Assembly: GCF_011440305.1 (NCBI RefSeq)
Contig: NZ_JAAOIW010000002.1
Span: 674,084-738,083 of the forward strand
Source: Paenibacillus agricola
Lineage (GTDB): Bacteria > Bacillota > Bacilli > Paenibacillales > NBRC-103111
Length of the DNA: 64,000 bases
Direction of reading: 5' to 3'
Both the position numbers and the translations under genes were made by a program. Positions 17,410 to 25,611 of the stretch are shown here, piece after piece. Position 1 is the stretch's first letter. Each line of letters begins with the position of its first letter. The notes beneath the pieces are model-generated. The model was not told the origin of the DNA and searched no databases. It saw nothing but the letters and a program-made list of their open reading frames with translations.

Positions 17410-17633
17410 TGATCATCATTGTGCTCCTATACGGCTGTATTATTTGTTACGAATGGCGCTATTTGAAATTAAGAAACCGCAAAAGACTCACTTTTCAATA
17501 CGTGCTTGGTACCGCAATTTTGCTATTTGTCTGCATGGAAGCCTTATATGTTTTCAGAGAACAATGGACAATAGCTGAGACCATTCAAACGATATTTGAT
17601 CCCATTGATAAAACCATTCGAGGGAAGAAATGA
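17409..17633 (+). CDS. Small membrane protein inside the ger operon
   Basis: A 74-residue protein whose ATG overlaps the gerC stop (TAATG). It has two membrane segments (IIIVLLYGCIICYEW and YVLGTAILLFVCMEALYVF) separated by a basic loop, then a charged tail. Small two-helix D-subunit proteins are known in ger operons and modulate receptor function. By position and topology this is a candidate of that kind, though sequence similarity alone does not prove it. gerB starts 17 bases after its stop. Confidence 0.7.
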   Translation: MIIIVLLYGCIICYEWRYLKLRNRKRLTFQYVLGTAILLFVCMEALYVFREQWTIAETIQTIFDPIDKTIRGKK

Positions 17634-17649
17634 AAGGAAAGATACCACA

Positions 17650-18738
17650 ATGGAGCGAGTATCCCAATCACAAATTTTCATGCTGTTTTCCCATTTTCTT
17701 TTTACAACCACACTTGGTTTCTTCACGAGTACCCTTGTCAGGAATGCCAGTTATACGACCTGGTTATCCTTGCTATTGGGCGCTGCCGGGGGGCTTGTGA
17801 TTACGTATTTATCCTTTAGGCTGGCCATCAGAAGACCGACTCAATTTATTGGGAATTATGGCAAGGATATTTTGGGGAAATGGCTGCACTATCCTCTGAT
17901 CTTTACGATGTTTTTTTCTTTCTTGTTTTCTGCAGCCACTGTTTTAAGACAATTGCAGGAATTTATAATCGAAGTTTATTTGCCCACTACACCGGGATGG
18001 GCTGTTTCGGTCTTGTTCGGAATTTGTCTTGCTTATGCTGTTCGTTCTGGAGTTGAAACGATTTTTCTCAGTTCCCAGGGAATCTTTTACTTAAGTGCAG
18101 CTGGTGCACTGATTGTTCCTTTTTTTGTGTTCCAGGAACTCAATTTTCCTAGGGCGATAGCGATGTTAAACCATTATGATTTGAAGGGGATTTGGAGCGG
18201 TACTTATATTACAACAGCTCTATATTCAGAAATGGCGTTCATCCCCTTTTTATTTCCGTATTTCATGAATCATAAAAAAACGATGAAGTCGTTGGGATGG
18301 GCATCAGTTACATCGGTATTTATTATTTTAACCAACCTGATTCCGGCTATTTTGGTCTTCGGCCCTGACTTAACTGCTAACCTGCCTTACCCTCAGCTTG
18401 AACTGATACGGAATATCCGAGCCGGATCTACTTTTGAGAATTTGGATCCTGTACTTATTGCGATCTGGGTATCCAGTTTGTTTATCAAAGTTTGTTTGTT
18501 TATCTATGTAGCTGTTAGCGGTTTAACGCATACCTTCTCATTAAAGGATCACAAGCCGTTCTCCTTCTCGATGACGGCTATAGTGATTGGCTTATCCTTG
18601 TATATGGTCAGGTCATCTTCGGAATTCGAAGAATTATTTAGTCACGGAGAAATAACCTTTCTACTCATTACTGGAATGATTCCAATTATCTATTTGTTGG
18701 TCGATCTGATCCGATCTTCTCGTGCGAAGCAGGGGTAG
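17650..18738 (+). CDS. Spore germination receptor B subunit (GerB family permease)
   Basis: A 362-residue integral membrane protein of the GerB (amino acid/polyamine/organocation transporter) family, with about ten membrane segments. The N-terminus VSQSQIFMLFSHFLFTTTLG and the segment TPGWAVSVLFGICLAYAVRSG are family-typical. GerB subunits bind the germinant. The start is the ATG at 17650 with GAAAGGAAAG upstream; upstream in-frame codons lie inside the preceding small gene. It closes the operon. Confidence 0.9.
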   Translation: MERVSQSQIFMLFSHFLFTTTLGFFTSTLVRNASYTTWLSLLLGAAGGLVITYLSFRLAIRRPTQFIGNYGKDILGKWLHYPLIFTMFFSFLFSAATVLRQLQEFIIEVYLPTTPGWAVSVLFGICLAYAVRSGVETIFLSSQGIFYLSAAGALIVPFFVFQELNFPRAIAMLNHYDLKGIWSGTYITTALYSEMAFIPFLFPYFMNHKKTMKSLGWASVTSVFIILTNLIPAILVFGPDLTANLPYPQLELIRNIRAGSTFENLDPVLIAIWVSSLFIKVCLFIYVAVSGLTHTFSLKDHKPFSFSMTAIVIGLSLYMVRSSSEFEELFSHGEITFLLITGMIPIIYLLVDLIRSSRAKQG

Positions 18739-18768
18739 CTCGTAGAGCATTTAACATAATTGAAAAAG

Positions 18769-19146
18769 CTATGGCAGCTTTTCAAATTTATTTTCTTGGG
18801 CATCGATTAACGCCAACTTGTAATTGATCTTTTCCAGTGTTTTTATTAGAAGTGGTATTTGTTCCTCTACTTTGCTTTTCTGGTGTACCAGCATCTTTTT
18901 CCTTTGTTGCAATGTACTATTCCCATTCTTATAAAGCTCCACATATTGTTTTATTTCTGCCAGAGGTAAACCTGTTGAACGCAGGGCTTGTACCGTCTCA
19001 ACACAATCGATGTAGTGTTCACTAAACATGCGCGCCCCATTCGCATCTCGGTCAACAATTGGCAACACGCCTTCTTTCTCATAAAAACGTAGTGTATACG
19101 GAGTTATGCCCGTTTTTTCCGAAATTTCCTTAACAGTATAAGCCAT
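18769..19146 (-). CDS. MerR family transcriptional regulator
   Basis: A 125-residue MerR-type regulator. The N-terminal winged helix is clear (TVKEISEKTGITPYTLRFYE), followed by RDANGARMFSEHYIDCVETV and a long dimerisation coiled coil ending at about residue 115. There are no conserved metal-binding cysteines in the C-terminal region, placing it with the electrophile/aldehyde-responsive (AdhR-like) rather than the metal-responsive members. It is divergent from a short-chain dehydrogenase. A perfect 7-1-7 palindrome lies 28 bp before its start and is the likely operator for both. Confidence 0.88.
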   Translation of the reverse strand: MAYTVKEISEKTGITPYTLRFYEKEGVLPIVDRDANGARMFSEHYIDCVETVQALRSTGLPLAEIKQYVELYKNGNSTLQQRKKMLVHQKSKVEEQIPLLIKTLEKINYKLALIDAQENKFEKLP

Positions 19147-19173
19147 AAGATATCATTCACCGCCTGTTTAGGG

Positions 19174-19188
19174 TTAGAGTTACTCTAA
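19174..19188. promoter_or_regulatory. Perfect palindrome, likely MerR operator
   Basis: TTAGAGT-T-ACTCTAA is a perfect 7-1-7 inverted repeat in the divergent region between the MerR and dehydrogenase genes. A TACAAT sequence (19196-19201) just downstream could be the -10 of the dehydrogenase promoter, so the operator would sit in its spacer, the normal MerR arrangement. Confidence 0.7.
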
Positions 19189-19343
19189 TCTATTTTACAA
19201 TCCGAACTTACGTCCAGTCAAATAAATCCTTTACCAATAAGGAGTAGCTATATGGAATTGACTTAGAGCCACCTCAACCCAGTAAGCTAAAGATAGAAAC
19301 AACAAAAAATTATTATTAAGGAGATCGTTCAAAGACAAAAACG

Positions 19344-20183
19344 GTGTTGATAACTGGATGTTCGACCGGATTGGGAAATACGACAGCTAGGAAGTTTGCA
19401 TATGAGGGATGGAATGTGGTTGCGACGATGCGCAAACCGGATCAGCGCTTGGCAGCGGAAAATCCCGAACGGATTTTCGTAACCGAGCTCGATGTTACAA
19501 AGCCCGCCAGCATTGAGGCGGCGATTGCGGCAGGGATCGCCAGGTTCGGCCAGATAGACGCCGTTGTGAACAACGCTGGAGTCAGCATCCTCTCGATTTT
19601 TGAAGCAACACCTATGAATGTTATCCGCGGGATTTTTGAGACCAATGTCTTCGGTGTCATGAATGTCATTCAGGCAATTACGCCATATTTTCGTGAACAA
19701 AGCGGCGGAACCATTGTGAATATCACTTCGAACATGGGCTTTGCTTCAAACCCACTTCTGGCGGTCTATATCGCGACCAAGCATGCAATCGAAGGGCTGT
19801 CGGAATCGCTATCGTACGAGCTTGAATCGCAAAATATCTCCATCAAACTTGTGGAACCAGGGGCCATGCTAACTACGAGCTTCTCGTCGAACACCATGTC
19901 CGCAACCCAAGACATGCCTATTCCACAATCGTACAAGCCTTATTTTGATCACATGATGCAATCGATGATGAACTATCCATTTGATAATGCGGATGAGAAC
20001 CAGGTTGCGGATCAGGTTTACGCTGCTGCCTGCGATGAGTCTGACCGACTGCGCTTTCTTGCAGGTCCGGACGTGGAAGAAACGGCTAAACTGAGATGGA
20101 CCCAGTCGGAAGAAAAGTACATGACTACCATGCGGAACCTGATGGGGCAAACAGCATGGCTAAATATGCATGGAAAGGATTAA
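19344..20183 (+). CDS. Short-chain dehydrogenase/reductase (start codon uncertain)
   Basis: A classical SDR of about 280 residues. The cofactor motif is TGCSTGLG, the structural motif NNAG (VVNNAGVS), the catalytic serine lies in VNITSNMG, and YIATK carries the catalytic Tyr and Lys. It resembles NADP-dependent oxidoreductases commonly paired with MerR regulators. The first usable codon is the GTG at 19344, but the good ribosome site AAGGAG (19318-19323) is 20 bases away. The in-frame codons in between (TCA AAG ACA AAA ACG) look like the normal SKTKT N-terminus without an ATG. The start may have been lost. An in-frame stop at 19317 rules out anything further upstream. Confidence 0.8.
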   Translation: MLITGCSTGLGNTTARKFAYEGWNVVATMRKPDQRLAAENPERIFVTELDVTKPASIEAAIAAGIARFGQIDAVVNNAGVSILSIFEATPMNVIRGIFETNVFGVMNVIQAITPYFREQSGGTIVNITSNMGFASNPLLAVYIATKHAIEGLSESLSYELESQNISIKLVEPGAMLTTSFSSNTMSATQDMPIPQSYKPYFDHMMQSMMNYPFDNADENQVADQVYAAACDESDRLRFLAGPDVEETAKLRWTQSEEKYMTTMRNLMGQTAWLNMHGKD

Positions 20184-20329
20184 AACATAAACATTGCCAA
20201 TTATTTCAAACTTGCCATCAAAGTGAATACAGAGGACAAGGCACGAATAGATTACTTGTGACTTAAACCAAACCGTTAGTAGACATTGAAAAGCAATATA
20301 TAACACTGTTAACGAAGGATGGTTGGATT

Positions 20330-21274
20330 ATGGAGAAAAAATTGAACCCGGAACTTAAACAAATGTTTTCAGTTCTACCAGAAGTAATTTATACCCAAGA
20401 GAATTTAGCTGCCAAAAGGAAAGAGATGAACGAGATGCTTGCTGGTATGGTTGCATCGCTGCCCATTAATGATGCAGTTCTAACATCAGAGAGATACGTT
20501 CCAGGAGCAGAAGGGGATCCAGATGTCCGGATCAAAATTTATGAACCAAGAGTGAAGGAAGAAACCCTTCCAGGTGTTCTATATATTCATGGTGGTGGCT
20601 ATATCCTTGGTTCTGCTGATATGATGGACCCTGCCTTGCAACAACTAGTAACAGAACTCAATTGCGTGATCGTTTCCGTGGATTATCGACTGGCTCCAGA
20701 ACATCCTTTTCCGGCTCCACTCGAAGATTGTTATGCTGCACTCAAATGGTTCTCTGAAAATGCTGAAGAACTGGGGGGTGATTCATCTAGAATCGCAGTA
20801 GTTGGTCCCAGTGCCGGCGGTGGATTAACGGCTGCCGTCTCCCTTTTGGCCAGAGATCGAAAGGGTCCTTCTATAATATTCCAAATGCCTCTCTACCCAA
20901 TGATTGATGATCGGAACATTACCAAGTCCAGTAATGAAATCACAGATGAAAGAGTATGGAATCAAGCAAAAAACCAATTGGGATGGGAAATGTATTTAGG
21001 GGAAAACGGTGAAGTATCCCAATATGCTGCTCCAGCTCGTGCAACCGATTTGTCAGGACTTCCACCCACATACACATGTGTTGGTGACTTAGATCCATTT
21101 CGTGATGAAACAATCGATTATGTATTAAGGCTAACGCAGGCCGGTGTGCCAACAGAGTTTCATTTATACCCCGGATGTTTTCACGGCTTTGAGGAATACT
21201 TTCCTACTGCTGAAATCAGCCAGAGAATTGTAAAGGAATATAATACGGCTTTAAAGCGTGCCTTACACAAATGA
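20330..21274 (+). CDS. Alpha/beta hydrolase, acetyl-esterase/HSL type
   Basis: A 314-residue cytoplasmic esterase of the hormone-sensitive-lipase family. The oxyanion motif is HGGGY (YIHGGGYILGS), the nucleophile serine lies in GPSAGGG, the aspartate in DLDPFRDETIDY and the histidine in CFHGFEEYF. It probably hydrolyses short acyl esters. It stands alone 150 bp after the SDR gene and could share its control, though a promoter of its own is likely. No signal peptide is present. Confidence 0.88.
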   Translation: MEKKLNPELKQMFSVLPEVIYTQENLAAKRKEMNEMLAGMVASLPINDAVLTSERYVPGAEGDPDVRIKIYEPRVKEETLPGVLYIHGGGYILGSADMMDPALQQLVTELNCVIVSVDYRLAPEHPFPAPLEDCYAALKWFSENAEELGGDSSRIAVVGPSAGGGLTAAVSLLARDRKGPSIIFQMPLYPMIDDRNITKSSNEITDERVWNQAKNQLGWEMYLGENGEVSQYAAPARATDLSGLPPTYTCVGDLDPFRDETIDYVLRLTQAGVPTEFHLYPGCFHGFEEYFPTAEISQRIVKEYNTALKRALHK

Positions 21275-21642
21275 TCGGTTGCTGACGCGGGGCTGCGGCG
21301 CCTCGCTGGGGGCGCCGCAGGGTACATCCAGAAGCAAAACGATCAGTGGCCGCCTGCAGGATCATACGACGTGGGTTAAGGTCAGCACTTTATCTTATCC
21401 AGCTAGAAATAGAAGGGAACTGTACTCGCCCACCCCGCAGCATACCTAAGCAAGTGCCGTGCCAGTAGATAGGAACAATTCATATGTTGTGACTAAACTA
21501 CTCCTAAGAATGTTGACATAGCTACATAATGGCAGCTTCACCGGTTGCATCCAAGCATTCTGGCCTTCGCAAGCATTTCCCCCCGACATCGCCTTAACCA
21601 CGGATTTTTTCGAATTTCACCACTTGGGAATTTGCGCTATTT
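21275..21642. other. Gene-free stretch with a GC-rich hairpin
   Basis: No gene is seen. A perfect 10-bp GC stem, CTGCGGCGCC (21293-21302) with GGCGCCGCAG (21311-21320), follows the esterase stop by 18 bp. It lacks a T run but may still act as a terminator or be a remnant of a foreign sequence. The rest shows nothing recognisable. Confidence 0.5.
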
Positions 21643-22722
21643 CTATGAATTAGGACGAGGCCTTAGTGATTTTTTGGGCTTCATCAATGAGCTGGCATAC
21701 TGAAGTGGGTTCAGGTAGGTTTTATAAAATGTAGCATGCATGCCCGCTTTTTTAAAGGAAATCCGCTGGTCTCTACCATTCATTTCAATGAATTTGATAG
21801 CCCCATCCGGGTCTACCCCCATGTCCAACCCTATATCGGCAAGATGTGGTAGATGCTTCCCTAAATAGTTAGCGATCTCTAATGACACTCGATGGACTTC
21901 ATTTTTTACGGTTTCAACTGGAAGCCCCCCAGACTGGAAAAGCTCTTCGTATCTTCTGACTTTCCCACCCTTGGCTACATTGGTGACATGGCGCCCTACC
22001 GCTGCCACCTTACCTACTATCCCTGTTACCTGCCATGTACCTGTCCTCCCTCGCTGTACCGAAACTCGAAGATCGTAGGGCCTGCCTTTATAGGTCGATA
22101 ACTGGATGGTTTCCTGGATATGATAAATCCGAGTGCCCACATACCGTTCAATGAACTTGACTGTTTGTCTAAATGTATTTTTCGTTGGCTTACCTTTTTT
22201 CTGAAAAATGTACCAATTACCCTTAGATATTTTTGAGATTTTAATAATGCCGTCACCTACGCTCCCGCTTGAAGGTTTTATAAAAAGCCCAGAGTATGCC
22301 CCCATGGCTTTCACTAAATTGGACTTTGAATAGTGTACCGTCTTAGGGAGATAAGTACGAAGCGAAGGATTTCGATATAACAGCCTATAAATTCGGTATT
22401 TGTCGAAACGATTGGTCCGGTTAAAGATCGTGCTCGTCTTCGCGAGTTGCTCTAACCTTTTCTTCCCCTGTGAGGTCAATGTCATGGCTCGATTATGAAT
22501 CACTTTGGGGATTTTATGCCTCACTTTCTGAAAACGACCTGCCGAGTATGTGTATCCTGACGCTATTCTTTTTCCCGTATGGTTTAAGGACATATAAAGA
22601 GGCTTTAAACCTAATTGGTTGGTAGCTTTATTATATAGTCCGATATGCTCATAATCCGATCTTTTGCGGGTGATCCCCGCATACGTTTTGTTATCAAGCA
22701 GAATACCGACCATTTGTTTCAC
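21643..22722 (-). CDS. YheC/YheD family ATP-grasp protein
   Basis: A 359-residue protein of the YheC/D family, whose Bacillus members are associated with the spore coat or envelope and have an ATP-grasp fold of unknown ligase activity. The ATP-grasp segments are visible: IKPSSGSVGDGIIKI (phosphate-binding loop), RPYDLRVSVQR, then DIGLDMGVDPDGAIKFIEMNG with the metal-binding E and N. I chose the GTG at 22722 (VKQMVGILLDNKTY) because GGAGG lies eight bases upstream; a longer frame from 22764 lacks a ribosome site. The protein is strongly basic. Confidence 0.85.
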   Translation of the reverse strand: MKQMVGILLDNKTYAGITRKRSDYEHIGLYNKATNQLGLKPLYMSLNHTGKRIASGYTYSAGRFQKVRHKIPKVIHNRAMTLTSQGKKRLEQLAKTSTIFNRTNRFDKYRIYRLLYRNPSLRTYLPKTVHYSKSNLVKAMGAYSGLFIKPSSGSVGDGIIKISKISKGNWYIFQKKGKPTKNTFRQTVKFIERYVGTRIYHIQETIQLSTYKGRPYDLRVSVQRGRTGTWQVTGIVGKVAAVGRHVTNVAKGGKVRRYEELFQSGGLPVETVKNEVHRVSLEIANYLGKHLPHLADIGLDMGVDPDGAIKFIEMNGRDQRISFKKAGMHATFYKTYLNPLQYASSLMKPKKSLRPRPNS

Positions 22723-22969
22723 CCGAACAACCTCCAATATGAAAGGATATGATCTACATTTCATATTTTATTCAGATTTACTTTTTTAGACCATGGTGTT
22801 TGTCTGTGATATGGGAAAAAACCGCGAAAACAGCAAAGGACTATATGCCTTGAGGTCTATCTGCTCCAAGTTTCGTTGAAGCAATTCAGTGTGGCTTGTT
22901 GTATGGTTCACCGTAATGGTCTAAACACAAAGTATCATTTAACCAAAAGATTTACATATCCATATAAAG

Positions 22970-23002
22970 AAGAAACCACTCCTCAAAATGGAGTGGTTTC
23001 TT
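22970..23002 (+). terminator. Orphan terminator hairpin
   Basis: AAGAAACCACTCC, loop TCAAAAT, GGAGTGGTTTCTT is a perfect 13-bp stem followed by T. No gene on this strand ends just before it, so it terminates an unseen transcript or is a leftover. Confidence 0.65.
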
Positions 23003-23020
23003 TGGGTAGAACTTCTTTTA

Positions 23021-23046
23021 TTGAACTAAAGTGTCCCGTTAACATT
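23021..23046 (-). repeat. CTAACGGGCA-type palindrome (minus strand)
   Basis: On the minus strand this reads GTTAACGGGACACTTTAGTTCAA, a relative of CCTAACGGGCACGTTAGTTGAA at 12827. It lies 20 bp from a strong hairpin, as the 12828 copy does. Confidence 0.45.
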
Positions 23047-23319
23047 CCTGTAGAGTGTTAAATTACCGCTTTGCAAAAAAACGAGCGCCTCGGTACGATG
23101 GGAGTACCCAACGGGTCATAGCCCTTAAAATCCCATGGGTGACAGTTTGGAGATTCCCCTCATCCAAAGATGCGGAAACGCCATTTAAATAGCGCCCAAA
23201 GTGGAGTATTTATTAACCGATACGGCATGACTACGAGAAATTTGATCGAAAAAATAGTGAAATGGGACTATGCACATTCGGAGCAAAGTTCTCATGAGCC
23301 ACCATAAAATCCATTCCAC

Positions 23320-24108
23320 TTAAGCCGATTTCATCGCCTGTTTTTCCTTCTCCTTGCTGCCAGAAAGGAACCAACCGATTACGGCGATGAGGAGAAGCAC
23401 CACGTAGAATGTTAGTTTCCAGCCTGCCGATTCCGCGAAGTCATGCGGGATGACGTGCAGCGATGGATGTGCAAGTGTATGAACCGCTAGCTTAACGCCG
23501 ACCCAACCGACGATAAAGAAAGCGGCGACTTCCAGAGCAGGTCTGCTCTCCAACAGCTTCACGAACATATTCGCTGCAAAGCGCATGATGACAAGGCCGA
23601 TAAATCCACCTAGGAAAATAACGATAAAGTGACCGCCATCTATACCCCCAATTTGTGGCAAGCTAGTTGCCGGCAATGCGACGGCCAGCGCGACAGCTGC
23701 CAGAATCGAGTCGATCGCGAAAGCGATATCCGCCACTTCAACCTTGAAAACGGTTAGCCAGAATCCGCTTTTCTTTGGTTCCTTCCCCGAACTCTTGACT
23801 GCGGAATCTTCGCCTTTCTTCACGATGACCTTACGGAATATGTGGTTGAGCGCAATAAACAGAAGATAGAGCGCCCCGATGGCTTGGACCTGCCAGACAT
23901 TCACCAAAAACGAAATCGCGAACAACGAAACAAAGCGGAAAACAAACGCGCCTGCCAAACCATAGAACAAAGCCTTCTTACGCTCTGCTTCAGGCAAATG
24001 CTTGACCATAATCGCCATTACAAGCGCGTTGTCGGCCGCGAGCAGACCCTCCAGCGCAATCAATACAAAAAGCACCCATCCATATTCTAATAACAATCCG
24101 AAGTCCAT
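23320..24108 (-). CDS. TerC family integral membrane protein (probable Mn(II) exporter)
   Basis: A 262-residue TerC-family membrane protein with about seven membrane segments. Family hallmarks are EGLLAADNALVMAIMVKHLP near the N-terminus and VEVADIAFAIDSILAAVALA in the middle, whose acidic residues line a metal path. Relatives such as YkoY/MeeY and Alx export manganese or metallate secreted proteins. The manganese-sensing yybP-ykoY riboswitch in its leader strongly supports a manganese role here. Ribosome site AGGGGG upstream; monocistronic. Confidence 0.92.
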   Translation of the reverse strand: MDFGLLLEYGWVLFVLIALEGLLAADNALVMAIMVKHLPEAERKKALFYGLAGAFVFRFVSLFAISFLVNVWQVQAIGALYLLFIALNHIFRKVIVKKGEDSAVKSSGKEPKKSGFWLTVFKVEVADIAFAIDSILAAVALAVALPATSLPQIGGIDGGHFIVIFLGGFIGLVIMRFAANMFVKLLESRPALEVAAFFIVGWVGVKLAVHTLAHPSLHVIPHDFAESAGWKLTFYVVLLLIAVIGWFLSGSKEKEKQAMKSA

Positions 24109-24171
24109 TCAATATCCCCCTAATTAAAATGATAGATTTACCGTCTAGTGCCCCCTCCAAAAGCTAGCCCT

Positions 24172-24285
24172 TTTAGGCAAAGGTCTCGCTAACAGTGCCT
24201 CTATCGGCAATACCTATAAAGCCCAAGAACGTCCGTTCTCGTGATGACGACTTTAATGTGGCAGCTACTCCCCTTTTGTGGTTGG
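24172..24285 (-). promoter_or_regulatory. yybP-ykoY manganese riboswitch before terC
   Basis: The minus strand carries the two conserved ends of the yybP-ykoY aptamer: AAAGGGGAGTAGC (about 24275-24263) and GCGAGACCTTTGCC (24189-24176). They pair through AAAGG/CCTTT as helix P1. The internal AAAGTCGTCATCACGAG also matches the family. The element lies 70-175 bp before the TerC start, on the right strand. The class binds Mn(II) and turns such genes on. I could not settle whether the switch acts on transcription or translation. Confidence 0.9.
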
Positions 24286-24540
24286 GGTAACTATTCAATT
24301 GCGATAATGCGTCTTGAGTAAAGCGTCTATTAAAATGTGATACGGAAGCTAGCAACATTGGTTTCATGATTCATAGATATATTTCAGGCATTGCAACAAC
24401 CCAGCGAAAACTAATATTTCCAATATAAGGATTTAAAAGCAAATAATCCTAATATCTCTTTGATGTAAAGGAGAAATTGGGATTTAATTTGGTTATTAAA
24501 ATAGAATACCTTCTCCTCGCTTTCCTGGATCACTGCCATA

Positions 24541-24630
24541 AGCCTGACCGTATGGAACCGGACTAAGAGCAAGGCAGACGAGCTCGTTGTGAAGGGTCTA
24601 TCTGAGTATCCGAGGTCACCAGACAACTAG
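24541..24630 (+). pseudogene. Remnant of an NAD(P)-binding dehydrogenase (6PGDH/imine-reductase type)
   Basis: In frame from 24541 to the stop at 24628-24630 the plus strand encodes SLTVWNRTKSKADELVVKG followed by LSEYPRSPDN. VWNRTxSKADELV is a hallmark of the first Rossmann unit of 6-phosphogluconate-dehydrogenase-like oxidoreductases (end of beta strand 2). The glycine motif before it and the rest after it are missing, so this is a scrap about 30 codons long. Confidence 0.5.
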
Positions 24631-24633
24631 AAG

Positions 24634-25491
24634 CTACACTTCCTCTTCCTTTGGTACATATGTTTTTCCAGAAGCTTTCCGGTATTCCGTAGGGGACATG
24701 CCTGCCTGTTTTTTAAAGATACGCGAAAAATAATACAGCTCCATCCCAATGCCGTCGGCGATCGCTGAAATCGACTGCTCGGTCGTGGTAAGCAAACGGC
24801 GCGCTTTATCTAATCTTTTTTTGTTAATGTAGGCAATGGGTGAGAGGCCCATCATCGATTTAAAATAATGCATAAAATAATTCGGATGGAAATGTACCAG
24901 CCTCGCCAGCTCATCTACCGACATTTGCTCAGATAAGTGACCCTCGATGTAGGATAAAACGCTATTAATTTTCGAGGTGCTCGTGGTAGCCGCCAAGTGC
25001 AGCTGCTCCGAGGACTGCTCGATATATTCGGATATAATCTCCAATAAAATCGACTTGATCCGCAAGGGAGCGGTCACACTATTGCTCCTGTTTAATTCGA
25101 TTAGTTGCTGAAACCTCTGCTCCAACTGCGCCTCATCCTGGACCTGAATCCAATGCGGCTGCTCCAGCATTTGAAACAGGTTAATATCCCCTACTGTGGC
25201 CGAGAAGTGGCACCAGTATTTGCCAAGCGGATTCTCATCATCCCGGGCATAGGAAAGCTTCATACCTGCCGGAAGCAGGTACAATTGGCCCGGCTGCGGA
25301 TAATAATCCTTGCCGCGAATATGGATCCACCCGCTCCCCTCGCGTATGTAATACAGCCGGTTTACATCGGGCATCACATGTGTTTCCCGCCAGCTCGGCC
25401 CAACCTTCGTATAATGCGCCATCTGCATCATGATCTGTGTACTATCTAAATAGCTGCGGATTAATTGTAGCTGTAGCTTATCTTGATCCAT
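24634..25491 (-). CDS. AraC family transcriptional regulator with cupin domain
   Basis: A 285-residue regulator with an N-terminal cupin/AraC ligand-binding region (residues 20-110; RLYYIREGSGWIHIRGKDYY) and a C-terminal AraC domain (about 185-280; MSVDELARLVHFHPNYFMHYF and ISAIADGIGMELYYFSRIFK). The ATG at 25491 (MDQDKLQLQL) follows a GGGGGG ribosome site. It is divergent from the 96-aa/PhyH operon and probably activates it. The duplicated hairpin element (site B) lies in the shared intergenic region but belongs to the leader of the other gene. Confidence 0.88.
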   Translation of the reverse strand: MDQDKLQLQLIRSYLDSTQIMMQMAHYTKVGPSWRETHVMPDVNRLYYIREGSGWIHIRGKDYYPQPGQLYLLPAGMKLSYARDDENPLGKYWCHFSATVGDINLFQMLEQPHWIQVQDEAQLEQRFQQLIELNRSNSVTAPLRIKSILLEIISEYIEQSSEQLHLAATTSTSKINSVLSYIEGHLSEQMSVDELARLVHFHPNYFMHYFKSMMGLSPIAYINKKRLDKARRLLTTTEQSISAIADGIGMELYYFSRIFKKQAGMSPTEYRKASGKTYVPKEEEV

Positions 25492-25611
25492 AATGCCCCC
25501 CACTGGATGAATAACTCCTTAGTATTGTGCAAACCTATGCTACTATCATACATCCACTTCCCTGCCGCTGCATACTACAATACAGATATCAACAAAACAT
25601 AGCTCGGCAAA

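Larger units (their letters stand above)
22765..23319. other. Gene-free stretch between YheC/D and TerC genes
   Basis: It holds a strong hairpin (22970-23002) and a CTAACGGGCA-type sequence on the minus strand (23021-23046), and otherwise no convincing gene. A 45-codon open frame at 23170-23307 has plausible amino-acid composition but no ribosome site and no recognisable similarity. Confidence 0.45.

Noticed and set aside
21293-21320. GC hairpin as an integron attC or attachment site
   Set aside because: No conserved attC bases or integrase are present; a simple terminator or debris explanation is enough.
23170-23307. A 45-residue open frame before the end of terC
   Set aside because: Composition is plausible, but there is no ribosome site at a proper distance and no similarity I can recognise.
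24173-24367. A 64-residue open frame on the minus strand before terC
   Set aside because: It lies in the yybP-ykoY riboswitch; the aptamer's conserved bases explain the sequence better than coding.
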